From: Cephalotrichum gorgonifer
Taxonomy: Eukaryota > Ascomycota > Sordariomycetes > Microascales > Microascaceae
Length of the DNA stretch: 64,000 nt
NCBI GenBank assembly: GCA_900312665.1
Contig: ONZQ02000002.1
Span: 1,448,993 to 1,512,992, forward strand
Reading direction: 5' to 3'
The position numbers and the translations under genes were made by a program. How positions within the stretch are numbered: the first letter of the stretch is position 1; every line of letters begins with the position of its first letter. Of the stretch, positions 44,316 to 56,925 are shown in pieces. The notes under the pieces are model-generated. The model saw only the letters and a list, made by a program, of their open reading frames with translations, had not been told where the DNA came from and made no database searches.

Positions 44316-45970
44316 CTACGCAAGCTTCCTGCCTTGCGATCCCTCGCCCTTCTCCTCCTCATACTCGACACTCACGGTCGTCGTAGTCTCGCATCGGATC
44401 GCCATCCCCATGACCTCTCCCTTCCCCATCCCGAACCCCTTCAGCGACTCCGAGCTCGCGTTCTCCCCTCCCGCCGTGATCCCCCCCAACCTCGCCCCCC
44501 TGATCACCTTCCCACCCCACTTGTCCCTCTTCTTCTTCCTGCCACCCGTCTGGCCCCCCGACACGATGATGACATTCCCGTACCTAAGCGTCGGCGGGGT
44601 CCGCATGAATGCAAACGTATCGATCCCAGTGTCCTGCGACGGCGGGCCGTCGGCGAAGAGGATGGCGCGCCGGGTGTAGGTGTACAGCGCGACGTCGAGC
44701 CACCCGTTGCAGGCGATCATGCTCCCCGCGAAGCAGAAGTAGGCCAGGGACACGTCGTCGCCGCCGCCGCCCATCGACGCCAGGCGACCCACCGCGAGGG
44801 GGACCGTGCAGACGAGGTAGATGAGCGGGTAGAGGAGGAAGGTCTGCTGGCGCGCCGAGTCGGGGATGGGGGGCAGGTCCTTGTTGAGGGTGGACGTGGT
44901 GGAGGCGAAGGAGGCGGTGATGGAGGTCGGGCTCCCGGGCGGCTTGGCGAGGGCGTTGGCGGCGGCCCAGTTGGGGTCTGGGTTCGGGTAGTGCTGCGCG
45001 CGGGAGGTGCTGCGGGATAGAGAGCCGGGACCGGCGGGCTTCACCCTGCCGCCGGTGCGCTTGAGGCGCCGGAGGTGGAAGAAGATGACGGTGTATATGA
45101 CCGAGGTGGTAGCTAGGGAGAGGAAGATCCAGATGTAGTGTAGGTAGAGGCGCATGTTCTCGTAGACGGGGTTCCACCAACACTGAGTATCCAGTCGTTA
45201 GCCCCCATTCTTCGTGCTTGAGAATCGGAACAAGTAGAATTCGGTTGGCGTGGAGGGCGAAAAGGGGAACTTACCCAGGCACCTGCTCTCACAAACAGCC
45301 CGCCAGCTCCGGCCCCATTGTCCGTAACCAAGACGGCCAAGAAGTTGCAAAAGTAAACGAACCCCCACATCGCGCCTACGGACCAGTAAAATGCCCACGA
45401 CGGCAGCCGGTATCCCTTCACGACCCCAAGGTACGTATGCCCGGCAATCCCGGTGATGAAGATGCTGGACGCAAGGTCCCCGTTCGACACGAACCACCCC
45501 TGTGCCCAGCACGTCCGCGACCCGACGTCTATCGCGTCCTTGACGAGCCAGTCCAGGTTCAGCAGGAAACCCAGCGCCTGCTGCGCGTCCGCGAGGAAGA
45601 GGTTGAGTATGAGTATGAGGAACTGGTTCGGCGGCTCCTTCCGCAGACGTTCCCAGAACGTATTGTCCTCGTTCCGCGGGTCCTCCTCCTCCCGCTGGGG
45701 GCTCAGGGGCATCGATGGGACTAGGAAGCCGTTGTGGTCGAAGCCGGGGGGTGACTCTGGCTCAGGGGGGGTCGAGGTTGGGGGGGCTGAGCGTCGGAGG
45801 TGCCATGAGATGAGCTTGAAGATTAGGAAGAGGACGAGGGCCGAGCTTGTTAGGAAGGAGAGGAGACCGAAGGCCGCTACGGCAGCGATTCCGTGGCGGA
45901 GGACGGGTGGGAGAGGGGCGAGAGACTCCGTGGAGTGGGTGGTATTTTCGTTGTCAGCTAGGGCGTCCAT
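44316..45970 (-). CDS. Git3/Gpr1-like seven-transmembrane receptor
   Basis: Exons 45970-45275 and 45182-44316 (phase-0 intron) give 520 aa. Seven hydrophobic segments are visible: around GIAAVAAFGLLSFLTSSALV, FLILILNLFLADAQQALGFL, SIFITGIAGHTYLGVV, WAFYWSVGAMWGFVYFCNFL, LHYIWIFLSLATTSVIYTVI, FLLYPLIYLVCTVPLAVGRL and AYFCFAGSMIACNGWLDVAL. An N-glycosylation site (NTT) precedes TM1. Loop cysteines (CWAQGW and CWW) may form the usual disulphide. The LN.FLAD.QQ motif in TM2 and the TM5 YIWIFLSL segment are typical of the Git3/Gpr1 glucose or nutrient receptor group that signals through G-alpha to cAMP-PKA. The cytoplasmic tail (about 130 aa) is Gly/Lys-rich. The ligand is unknown. Confidence 0.8.
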
Positions 45971-48881
45971 GGTTGTAAGTGCACCGCTGCAAAGCGGTAC
46001 GTCGTGGGTCCAATCGAGGCGAGGTAGAGTCGAGGGGTATTCCAGATCCCCTCCTATTAGACGGTGCTTCGACGCAACGGAGGGAGGCCGAACCTATAAG
46101 CCGGAAATGAAAATCAAAGTCGAATCAAGAAGATAGAAAGGGAGCATTGTTGCCCAAAACCGAGGAGTGAGTCTCGATGATTCCCGCAGTGGAAAAGAAG
46201 CCCTTTCTCACTCATGGGTCGACATCACCTCTCGTGTTGAGAGACAAGAGATGAAGAGAAACAAGGCCCAGTCTATGGGAAGAAAAGAGAAAGAAGCGCA
46301 GGAGAATGGAAAGAGAACAGGGTGGGTGGAGACGCCTGATGTGCGAGATCGACCTCTTGATATCTACGGACTCCCATGGCAGGAATATGAGATGCGCGGA
46401 GTTTAAACTGATAGAGAGCAAATATACCCAGGATATTATTCTCCGTTTCGCGAGCGCAACCTGAACACAGCAGCACCCGCTCACCTACTGTTGCATCGCC
46501 GTTCCACCTTTGCAAATAGCCTGAGGTCAGGTGTGGCACGAGAAACCCGAAGCATCGTACCAGAGCGACAAAGTTGGTCCTCCCCCCCGGGACCGCCGTA
46601 CTCGTACGTCGCAAGTAATAGAGGCGGGAGGAGGGGAGGAGGATAAACTGGGTGAGATAGCGACGGAGGGAGAGACAGGTTGATTTACCCAAATGTTACA
46701 GGTGCCAATAGCCGCTTCCGGTGAATATGGCGGCGCCGGGTCCTTCATTGGCCCCCGGTCGTGTCGCGGGTTCGCAGATCATGTCGTTTCCAAGAAACGG
46801 GAGCGGTAAGCCTTTTCCGCTCTCTTCTTCGGGACGAGACGACACGAAATCGCCACGTTGGTACGCCGGCGGGGGAGCCAGAGAACCACTATTACTTGCT
46901 ACCTGGGGAGAAGAGCCTGAAACGGGGACCGGAATTTTGGTGAGATCTCGACCCTCCCCGAAGAAAGAATTATCCGCCCGCCCCCTGCGTATCCTTGTCT
47001 CGGGGAGATCATGAATTAAGGTTCCGGGACAACCCTATTCTCTGCATTGGGCCAATCGGACAATTAGATCTATCCTTTTGATGCAGGTTCTGTTCGCTGG
47101 TCCATGAGGCTGGGAGGCAGGAGGCTCTAAGAGACAGACTGAAAACCTCGGTGTCTGTCAGTGTAAGTGTCAATACCAGTCTCACTGTTCTGGCCACTCA
47201 TTTGCTAATTACCACAAGCAAGTACGAGATCTTGAATGGGCCTGATGCAGTGGCCCCCGGCCCCGGCCATGATACACAACACGTCTGTTGCTATGCTTGT
47301 CGAGACAGGTGATGGGTGGTATTTGTAGCACCCAACAAGACACATTCATTCTTGTGAGTGGTGGAATGAACGGAACCACCGGCGGCAGAGCATTTATTTG
47401 AGTATGACATAGCGTTGCAAGGCCGCCCGCTGTCCCTTCGTCAACCTGGCTGGAAGCGCCCAACTTCTTGCGAGCCCTCTCCCAGGGTTTAAATTTGTCG
47501 CGGAACCTTTTCAAACTTCCCGAAGCCAGTATTTATCCGACCCCGTCAAAAAGGCCAAGCTGCCCCGTGGCCGGAGATCCATTCCTTGCTGTTTTACATG
47601 CGTCGATCTTTCATCCGATGGGCACACTACCACGGCGTCGTCTCGTCGTGCCATGGCGTCGTCTTTTAGCCGGCGAAGTTCAGGCCCACATGAAAAGAGA
47701 ACCCAAGAAGTCATCTCGGTGATGAGAGATGGGATGGGCCCGAATATCATCGGCCGAATCTGCCCACCACATGGCTGCCCTCAGGTTCGCTCCGTGTCTC
47801 TCCGGCAGCAACCCTTCTTCACTCCTTAGTCCTTGTAGAAAACTACCGGCCCGGGGCATATGTTTATTTTGGGCTGAACTGCGAACTATGTCCGTCGCTG
47901 TGGACGATGAGGCTCTCATGATAACTCTAACCGAGTTCGATGCCTTTGTTCAAGTCGAGCATCGCGTTCATTCTACCGTTCTATCCTCAAGGTTTCGGCA
48001 GGGATTCCACACGGCCGCTAGACCAGAAATAAGCGCAGCCGCAACTTAGACAATGAGGCGGCTCGCGGGAAGGAGGAAATGGAAAGATCCTGGAACCTCC
48101 CGAGGTGCGTCATGGTGACGTGCGGAGCGGACCGAGCAGCTGGAACTCGACTTGGAACATAGGCACTAATAGGCCAGTTTGGTTGTACCTCATTACGAAT
48201 GTAAATATTGAAATACTTTACTTTTTTTTTTTAAAAAAAAAAGAGAAAAACGAGGAGATGGAATGAGATGAAGGCAGTCTGAAGCGCCTTTCCATGATGG
48301 GAAAACGAATATGGTAACCGACCGCTCGGTGAACAGTGGTTTGGCGTGTGGGTCCGTGCTCGGCACCTGCCCCTCACCGAGGGTCCCCCCCCCACCAAAA
48401 TCGACATCACGATGCAGCTGCTGCCTGACCCTCCCTTCCACCACTTCCACGCCGTCACCGACCTCAAGGGACCACCTCACGAGGCCCCCCGCCACCCAAC
48501 CCCGCGCCTCGTCCCTAGATTATCTACCTGGCACGTGCCACCGGTGATTCAGACCACTTTTCGAGTTCCATTGTGGAAGCGCCTCGCTAGCCTAACCTAC
48601 ATGTACCCTGGGACGCAAGCCACCCTACCTTGACCGCCGCCGCCTGGTTTCTGAACCAAGTGGATCCATCCCTTCGACGATGTCACCAGTTGCGAGCCGC
48701 CCATGATATATGAACCGACTCCCGCCTCCCGCCGCAGCCTAGCCGAAGCCCTCTCTTGCACCTCCGACTACAGCATTCTTTTTTTTATACATCGTCAACC
48801 CCTAACACGGCTAGCTTGACTCCGTGAATACCACCAGTTCCTTCCCAGACCTTCCGGAGGCTTCGGCCCGCCAGTTCCGTC
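45971..48881. other. Intergenic region, 2.9 kb, between divergent genes
   Basis: No convincing gene. It includes promoters for the GPCR gene and the acyltransferase gene, an A/T homopolymer junction (T10 then A10) at about 48222-48241 and one TACTCGTAC motif near 46599. Frames at 46273-46692 and 47468-47919 lack coding bias. Confidence 0.5.
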
Positions 48882-50404
48882 ATGGAGACCGAGCTCAAGC
48901 ACCGCACCGCAGCGAACCTTGGCGGCACCGCTGCACCGGCCACCGACGCTCCTCCGATCGCAAAGGTCGATACTATCGCACCGGAACCCAAGGTCCCCCC
49001 CACCGCGGGCAAGCTTAAGCATGGGCTGGCGATGCAGATATTCCGGCGCGTCTCACTCGCCCTCTACTTCATCCTGTCCTGCGTAGCGTGAGTAATACTC
49101 CCCTCCTCTGCCCTGCCCCAACAGCACCCGACCATTCCGTTAGACCTTGATACTGACGGCTCGTTTTGCCTCCAGAATCGTATTGACACAGCTCATCGGA
49201 GCACCACTATACTGGTACGACCGCAACCTTTACTACTCCTATATGGCCCTCACGAAGGAGTCCTTCGGCATCCTCGCCGTGACTGTGACACACTGGTGGG
49301 GCTCCACAGTCATGCGCATAAGCGGAGACGAGTCCGTCGCTGGACAGATCCGCAAGACGGCCGACGGCCGAGTCGAGTTTGACTTCCCTGAGCGTCTCGT
49401 CCTCATCGCAAACCACCAGGTACGACTTCCATAGCATGGCACGGACAGGTCCTCTAGAACCCGAGGCGCTAACGTTGGGTTAGATCTACACCGACTGGCT
49501 CTACCTCTGGTGGGCAGGATATGCCAACAGGCCCCAGATGCACGGCCACCTTTACATCATCCTCAAGGAGTCGTTGAAGTTCATCCCGGTCCTGGGGCAG
49601 GGCATGCTCTTCTACGGGTTCATCTTCATGTCGCGCAAGATGGCGGTTGACCAGCCCAGGCTCGCGTACCGTCTGCAGAAACTTAGGCAGGAGCACACGG
49701 CGCTGGACGGCTCGAAGTACCTGGATCCCATGTGGCTCCTGCTCTTCCCCGAGGGCACCAACCTCTCGCGGAACAACCGCGTGAAGTCCGCGAAATGGGC
49801 GGAGAAGAGCGGTGTTAAGGACATGGAACACGCCCTTCTCCCGCGGAGCACGGGGTCTCTGTTCTGTCTGAGAGAGCTGAAGGGGTCGGTGGAGTATTTG
49901 TACGACTGCACCGTCGCCTACGAAGGAGTTCCGTAAGTTTCTAGCCTCCCTGGGGGCGCGCTCTCGCATGTCCTCCGTCTTAAAAAAAAAAGGTGCGGAA
50001 TGCTAACGTCGAGAAGACGCGGTAGTTATAGTGAGGAATGCTACACACTGTCAGGGATATACTTCGAAGGACGCCCCCCCAAGTCGGTCAACTTCTACTG
50101 GCGCCGCTTCCGCATCGACGACATCCCGCTCGACGACGCTGATGAATTCGATGAGTGGCTGCGTCAGAGGTGGTACGAGAAGGATGAGCTTCTTGACGGG
50201 TACCTCTCCACCGGCAAGTTCCCGCCTACGCCTACCAAGGTCGAGGGCGATGCCAAGACGGAGGATGCAACCGGGGACGGTTACGTGGTGACGGACGTCA
50301 GAACGAAGTCTGCCGGGGAGTTTACGCGGATATACGTCGTGTTAGGGTCGGTGTTCCTCGTGTGGAGGATCCTGGCGCGGGTTTGGGGAAGGTTCACGGG
50401 GTGA
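48882..50404 (+). CDS. PlsC-family lysophospholipid acyltransferase (Cst26/Psi1-LCLAT type)
   Basis: Exons 48882-49087, 49176-49419, 49484-49932 and 50017-50404 give 428 aa. A hydrophilic N-terminus precedes a membrane segment (RVSLALYFILSCVAIVLTQL). The acyltransferase block I is NHQIYTDWLY (residues 148-157), the NHQ..D variant typical of LCLAT1/Cst26-type enzymes. FPEGTNLSR (from 238) is block III. PPKSVNFYWRRF follows the last intron, and a hydrophobic anchor (YVVLGSVFLVWRILARVW) ends the protein. NHQ in place of NHx4D of bacterial PlsC is normal for this branch. Such ER enzymes reacylate lysophosphatidylinositol or lysophosphatidic acid, stearoyl-selective in yeast. The third intron's acceptor is CGAGAAG at 50010-50016, after a GCTAAC branch; the fit to homolog order supports it. 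Confidence 0.85.
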
Positions 50405-50843
50405 AGGTCCATTGGCGCGCCTTGGTCTTCCCTGTCCTCTCTGGCTCCTCTAATCTCTCTTCCTCTTAATACTCCTGCCCTAATATGACTACTCTGGCAC
50501 GTGATGCTTTGCGATGTGGTGTTTGGATGGGCGACGCATGACTTGGTCCTGGCTTGGCTTTCACGGATGGCTACTCACTCATGACTACGATCGCTCTTAG
50601 ATCACCTTTTGTTTCTGGAGTGTCGCTACGGTGTATCGTTTTTTTCTCATTATGGATCTGGAGATTATGGCGTGGTTTAATTAGGTTAGAATACCCCCCT
50701 CTTCGTCATTTGGCGGACAATATACATTTACGGGAAACAACGACAAACACTCTTTGTCCAAATGGTTACAGCGGAAGTGATATATTCAACTGCTCCAGTG
50801 AAAGTATGTACATCATGAGATCCTGGGCGCCTGCTCGGCCTTT
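50405..50843. other. Intergenic region between converging genes
   Basis: No gene seen. T/C-rich 3' flank of the acyltransferase gene. Confidence 0.5.
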
Positions 50844-52155
50844 CTACTCGCTCCAAGCTATCCCGCTCAATCCGTCCTCCTCACCCTCCCTCCCCAGCCT
50901 CCCGACCTGCAGCTTCGCCAACACGCCACCCAACCTCCCCGTCTCGACGTCCCTCTCTAGCACGACCACATCCGAGGAGGTCTGGCCCCCGACGGCGAGC
51001 ATGTCCCCCTTCGCGTTGAGGTCCATCGTCCTGGGGAAGTTGGCGCCCGAGTCCGCGAGCTCCACGAACTCAAAGTCGCCCTGAGGACTCGTGATGTTGA
51101 AGAGCGCGATGGAGTCCGAGGTCTGCCCGAACGTCTTGTCCCACCTGTTCGAGACGTAGATGAAGTTGTCGCGCACGAGGATCTCGGCGGCCTTCGAGCC
51201 GCTGCGGGGCGTCTCGCCCGCAGGGAAGGTCGAGACGGTGTCCTTCTGTGTCAGGGTGAGGCAGTCGGAGTCGTAGGACACGTCCCAGGAGGTGACGGAG
51301 TTGGCGATCTCGTTGACGGTGTAGAGGATCGTGATGTCCGTGTCGGCCGTGGCGTCGGCGGGGCCCCAGAAGGCGGCGTGGCGGGGGCCAGAGCCGGGGG
51401 GCGCGGCGGCGGCGGGGCACGCGGTCAGCTTGCCGGAGGCGGAGATGGCGAAGATGCGGACTAGGTCGGCGCCGAGGTCCGGGACGAGGAGGTAGCCGCC
51501 CGTGGGGTCGGAGAGGGTCGAGTGAGGGTGGGGGGCGTCTTGGCGGTCCGGGCGGGGGCCGGGGCCGGACATTGTGAATTTGAGAGTGTCAAGGGGGGTA
51601 GAGGAGGGAGTTAGGGGGAGGGAGTAGGTGATAATGGAACCTCCGCCGCTGTTGTTTTTTGGTCAGTTTAGTCTTTAAATCGACTCTCTCCAGCGCATGC
51701 GCTAGGTTAGGATATATTTCTTTGGTAATATTCCCAGAAAAAGGGGGGGAGTGGAAACATGCAGAGAGAGAGAGAGGAACGTACTACTGCGACGCGGCGA
51801 TGAACCCCTTCCCATCCGCACCACCAAACAAAGAGCAGTGAAGCTCGCCTCCCCTTGTGGGCGCCTGCCCGGCAGCAGTCAGCGCGGCCCCCTCGCCGAC
51901 GCTCCACGCCGACAACTTCGTGCTCCCGAACCACGACTCGTCCGTCACATAGAGAGTCTTGGTCTCCTTGTCGAGCGTCACCCAGCTGGGCATGCCGCCT
52001 AGCTGGACCTGCGAGGAGACGGAGAGTTCGGAGGCATCGTCGCTGAGGGCGAGGGAGTAGACCGTGCCCTCGAAGTGTGAGACAATGATGGAGGAGGAGA
52101 GGGCCGTGGGGAGGAGGGCGAGGAGGAGGGCCCGGGTGAGAGATTGGTGCGGCAT
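50844..52155 (-). CDS. Secreted lactonase-fold (seven-bladed beta-propeller) protein
   Basis: Exons 52155-51785 and 51648-50844 give 391 aa. A signal peptide (MPHQSLTRALLLALLPTALS) precedes a propeller with repeated strands (GTVYSLALSDD, PSWVTLDKETKTLYVTDES). The splice creates AASQYGGGSIITYSL, the expected blade motif, confirming the TA|GTACGT donor. DAPHPHSTLSDPTGGYLLVP contains the PH.H motif of the lactonase family (PF10282). Later motifs are GPRHAAFWG, AAEILVRDNFIYVSNRWD and FPRTMDLNAKGDMLAVGGQ. Family members are 6-phosphogluconolactonase or carboxymuconate cyclase. A secreted version may open sugar lactones released by oxidases, such as those made by the FAD oxidoreductase 3 kb downstream. 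That link is inference. Confidence 0.82.
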
Positions 52156-55100
52156 GGTGGGCAGGTTGGGAGTCGAGATGAGGGCGGCGCGCGATGGGTG
52201 GCCGTGAGGAGGATTGGCGAGACGAAGGAATGAGAAAGGTAGCTGAAGGAGGAAATAAAAAAAGATGAAGGACTGGAAATAGATGAACTTATTTCGATCT
52301 ATAGATGCGAGTTCGTCTAAGTCCCGTTGCCGACTGCCGTGAGTTCGCTCTCTACATCATACAATGAGAGTGATAATAATAATACTCAATCCACCACTAA
52401 AGCACTACGTCGTGTATCATAGGGCCGGCTAGCAAGCGACAAGGGAAAGAGGTCTGTCCACTCTACGTCGGAGTAAAAGGAAGAAAGAGGGGGCAACGAA
52501 AGCAGGGTTTCGCATGAAGAGAAGCCAGATCCTACCCAAATGAGCTAAAGTGTCATCGTCGATGGGGAAGCTCTTAATACGAGGCAGAGAGAGATGTGGG
52601 GGGGCATGCGCCTCTGCCGGCGAAAACCTTCGTAGAAGGAAAGGAAGCCCGCCTTTTTCTCCGTCTTCATCTTGGCGAAAAGAGTCGCCAGGCAAAGAAG
52701 CGGGTCTAAGTCGTCGCGGGGAAACAATAAGGGGGAAGGGGGGAGTTGTAGGCTAAATGCAGCAAGTATGGGGTTGGCTCTGTTGTGCCCGCCCATTATC
52801 CCGGGAATTAGCGGCATCCCGGATCCGAGGGAGAACCGGATTCCACGAGTGAGAGTTTGGGCGTGGACGTTCCGTTTTTACCCCTTGTCATGTACTCTGT
52901 CGAGGTGGAGGAATTCCGGTTTGGGCGTCGAGATCAAGGCTGTACGTACTTGTAGTAAATTATGTACAGAGAGCGACACATATGTATTATTGGGGACGGA
53001 GGGGGGGATTGTTCTTCCACGGACTGGAGCAAGAGGTTGCCAAGTGTGCGCTCCTGGGGATGACTCCTAATATTATTAGGTATTATTACCAGGCGGCCAT
53101 GGGCGTGAGCCCCTGCCAAATCGTCACAAACCCATGTCGTACATAGATCGGATCGGGATCGTGCTAGGTCGATCTTCAATTGCGGGCGAGGGTGATGTGG
53201 GGGTCGCACTTGCCTCGTAGCCCCGGCAGTCCGCTCCGAACAGCGCCGGCACAGAGGTGGAGCAGTACGTACTTCAATGTTCCATACTCGTACTTTGGAT
53301 GGGTCCGTATTACTCCTTGAAATCCCACGAGACAAGTCAACTAAAAGTCTCGCGTAAAAATCGCCTCCGTCATCAGGCGGCCTCCACTATACCTACCTCT
53401 ACCTTTCGCCATTCCCTTGTCGCCTATGTTCGAAGGGCCAAGCCCGGGCTATATGCACCCCAAGTTGGCGAGTCCAAATCCAAATGCGGGGAGCATATGT
53501 GGGGTAAGCCCTCCGGAGCCCGCCTCCGCATTCCGTGTACCAATTGTAATGACGGCCCGGTGGCCACCGGGCCTACCGGGCTTCTTACACTTGTACTTGT
53601 ATAGGAATCCTTCCGACAGACCCGACTTCCCCATCGCGATCCAGTAGCGTTCGGCCTAGGTTGATGCCCAACAGCCCTCGCAAGCTGAGGGAAATAGATG
53701 GCCTCGGATAGTCAGTTGCCTCTATGTAAGTCGCGCAAGAAACCGGCCTCCAAACGGAATAACAATGACAAAAAATACCTCACTCCTTGGATATCCCATT
53801 ACAGCATTGAATATTTAGTAAAATGTGGACAACGCTCCTTCACTCTCCCCCGCGAGGAGCACGCCGCCTGTTTACTAGCAGCAGCCAAGGGAGACTGCTT
53901 AGTTAATGGATATCCTCAGCAATAATACGGCCGAGACTGTCGGGCTTCTTCACATTCGCTATTTCGGGCCCTGGTTCCGCCAAGAATGCACAGATGAGAA
54001 GACCTCGATAATCCAAGACCGAGCCTCACCCCGCCAAGACACCTCGCCTGAAGATTCGCTTCCGGGGATTGAGGAGCCAAGGATGATCCTCGCTCCGTGG
54101 AACGGGCGAGCGTAACCAACCGCTGCAGATCCAAACGCTGCTTACCGGGCTGGAGATTCCTCCCCGTTGTCCAAAATAGCCTAATATATGCGATAAGGGC
54201 AGACTCTCGTATATCCGTGCCGACGAACCCGGGGCCCTCTCAGCCGCATGCCCTATCCCCCCCTTTGTTCTCACAGAACGAGACAGAGGAATGAATACGT
54301 CATCCTCAGGAACACAATGGATGTCAAAATCTTCTGCCCAAGAGCCTACGATTGAGCCGTTCCACAATGGTGCCACATCTTTTCTACACCATCACGGTGT
54401 TTTCCGTCACAAGATCCGCTAGTGATGTATAAATTGTCAAAACGTCCCAGAAACCACGCCAGAGAGCACCCGGCTGAAAGTAAATCCATATAGGCGTAAT
54501 ATACTTACCTCCCCACATGTCATAACCTTTGACCTCCCCTTCGCTTACCCCCGTCGAAATCTCAACCCGGCGGACGGGAGGAATGTGATGCATATTGACC
54601 AGCACCAGACGCTGTCCAGCCCGTCTCCCCAACGTGCCTAGGAGAATTATCCTTGAAATGGGGATCCGCGGCTTTGCAGAATTTTCATCCCGCGCCTCGT
54701 ACCGACAGTCCGGCCCGTCTTAAAGACACGGGATGGCGGAGAAAGGAATGAAGGAAGGAAGGGCTGGTATCGCCTGTGGCTCCGATAGATTCAGGCCCGA
54801 AACGAAACCCTGACGGGACAAAGTGGCCATGGGGCCGTCTTTAATAAGGAATCGTCAGACATCCCGTATGATGACGGCCAGATCTCGGACCACCAGCTTA
54901 CCTATATATATAGTGCTTCGCCAAGCCCGTGATGGAGCCTCCGGGGTCCTGAATCACCGCAGAACGGTGTCCGGGATAGAAGTACCGGCGGGAACAAGCT
55001 AAAAAGGCCCGACGCCCGTCCTGCAACAATCCACCGTCCTCGTTCACAGGGAGTAATAGCTAGATATTTCCCTCCAGTCATTCGCTACCCCAGATTCCCA
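52156..55100. other. Intergenic region, 2.9 kb, between divergent genes
   Basis: No convincing gene. Holds the promoters of the lactonase-fold and FAD-oxidoreductase genes. TAC-type motifs occur at about 52938, 53270 and 53587. Short frames around 53257-54115 have no coding bias. Confidence 0.5.
54903..54912 (+). promoter_or_regulatory. TATA-like element of the FAD-oxidoreductase gene
   Basis: TATATATATA lies about 190 bp upstream of the ATG at 55101, with a plausible leader between. Support is motif and position only. Confidence 0.45.
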
Positions 55101-56925
55101 ATGCTCCGATTCGTTACGTCAGGCCTCGCCCTGGGGGCCCTTACCCTCGCCGGCCCCCTCGACAGACGCGCCCTCCTAGACGACTGCCTCTCCGAGAGCG
55201 AGGTCCCCGTGAGCGTCCCCGGAACAACGGACTACGACTTCGACTCGGCTCCCTTCAACGTCCGCACGCCCTTCACCCCCGTCGCCATCGCGGTGCCCAC
55301 GACGACAAGACACATCCAGGACGCCATAAGCTGCGGAGTCAAGGCCGGAGTGAAGGTGACGCCCAAGGGTGGCGGGCACAGCTATGGAAACTTCGGATTC
55401 GGAGGCGAGGATGGCCACTTGGTCCTCGAGTTGGATAGGATGAGCGACGTGGTGTTAGATGTGGAGACGGGGTTGGCTACCGTCCAGGGCGGAAGCAGGC
55501 TGGGACATGTGGCCTCCGGGCTGTATGAGCAGGGGAAGAGGGGTATAAGTCATGGGACCTGCCCAGGGTGAGATCTCCCCCAGCCACGACGAGCCCCTCA
55601 TCGGGTACTGCGGTTCACTTCATTGGGAGCTGACCAGCTTGCTATTTCAGGGTTGGCACTGGAGGACACGTCGCCCACGGCGGGTACGGCGTCAGCTCCC
55701 ACACAAAGGGCCTCGCCCTCGACTGGCTCGTGTCCGCGACCGTCGTCCTCGCCAACTCCACCGTGGTCACCGCCTCGGAAGAGACCAACCCCGACCTCTT
55801 CTGGGCCGTCCGCGGCGCGGGCTCCTCCATGGGCGTCGTCTCCGAATTCGTCTTCAACACGTTCGAAGTGCCCGAGAAGGTCACGCGGTTCAACGTCATC
55901 CTCCCGTGGAACGCCAACAACTCCGTCGCGAGGCTCAAGGCGTTGCAGGGGTGGGCGGAGGAGATGCCGGCGGAGATGAACGCTAGGCTCTTCATTAACG
56001 CGCAGATGCCAAACCTCGAGGGGTTGTATTATGGCGGGAAGGACGACCTGAGCGCGATACTGGACCCTCTGATCAAGGAGATTGGAGGGAAGTTACAGGA
56101 GGCGAAGGAGACGGATTGGCTTGGGCAGCTGGACCACTTTGGGCACGGACTCGATCTGGACCAGACTCATCCTTACAAGAAGGTTAGTTCAAGCACCCAA
56201 GATCTGGGCCCCCAGGAAATAAGTATAACGCGGTGAGAAACAATGAAACTAACTGGGCCGCTCACTTACAGCAAGACAACATATACTCCACGAGCTTATA
56301 CACCGATGCCCTCACCGACTCACAGCTCCAGTCCCTCGTAGACTACTGGTACACCACGGCCAAGACCGTCCGCCGCGGCTGGTACCACCACATCGACTTC
56401 CAGGGGGGCAAGGCCTCCGCCGTCTCGGCCGTCGCCGCCAACGCAACGTCCTACGCGCACCGCAGCAAGCTCCTCATGCACAACTTCTACGACAGCACCG
56501 ACGTTACGAAGGCATACCCCGAGAACGGCTTCGACCTCCTCAACGGTTTCATCGAGGCCATCGTCGGCGACGCGGACAAGCTGGACTACGGCGTCTACTT
56601 CAACTACCCGGATACCGAGCTGGACCGGGAGACGGCGCAGAAGAGGTACTGGGGTGACTCGCTCCCGAGGCTGAGGGCGATCAAGGCGGCCGTGGACCCG
56701 GACGAGGTGTTTTACATGCCACAGTCGGTTGAGCCGGCTAAGGCGGACGAGGCCGAGCTGCCGAAGGAGCCTGAGGAGACTACGGCGCCAGAAATCGTGG
56801 ATAATGGACCTGGGTCGGAGCCCGAAGTCGAGCCGCCGCAAGAAACAGAGGGGACTACGGCGCTGGAGCCCGTCGCACCTGAGCCCGTCGTGCCTGAGGA
56901 GCCTATAGTGGAAGACGCCGAGTAG
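55101..56925 (+). CDS. Secreted FAD-linked oxidoreductase, berberine-bridge/GOOX type, with acidic tail
   Basis: Exons 55101-55567, 55651-56182 and 56272-56925 give 550 aa. A signal peptide (MLRFVTSGLALGALTLAG) precedes the PCMH FAD-binding domain. PKGGGHSYGNFG carries the 8-alpha-linked His (about 93), and the HGTCPGVGTGGHVAHGGYG stretch carries the Cys (about 154) for a second covalent FAD bond. The spacing fits bicovalent flavoenzymes such as glucooligosaccharide oxidase. The substrate domain and the C-terminal BBE segment (LDYGVYFNYPDTEL, then RYWGDSLPRLRAIKAAVDPD and EVFYMPQSV) follow. After BBE comes an unusual tail of about 70 residues rich in Glu/Pro with repeated EPE and PEPV blocks. 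Likely reaction: oxidation of an oligosaccharide or alcohol with O2, releasing H2O2. Substrate unknown. The first intron is within the Cys motif (CPG|VG). Confidence 0.88.
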
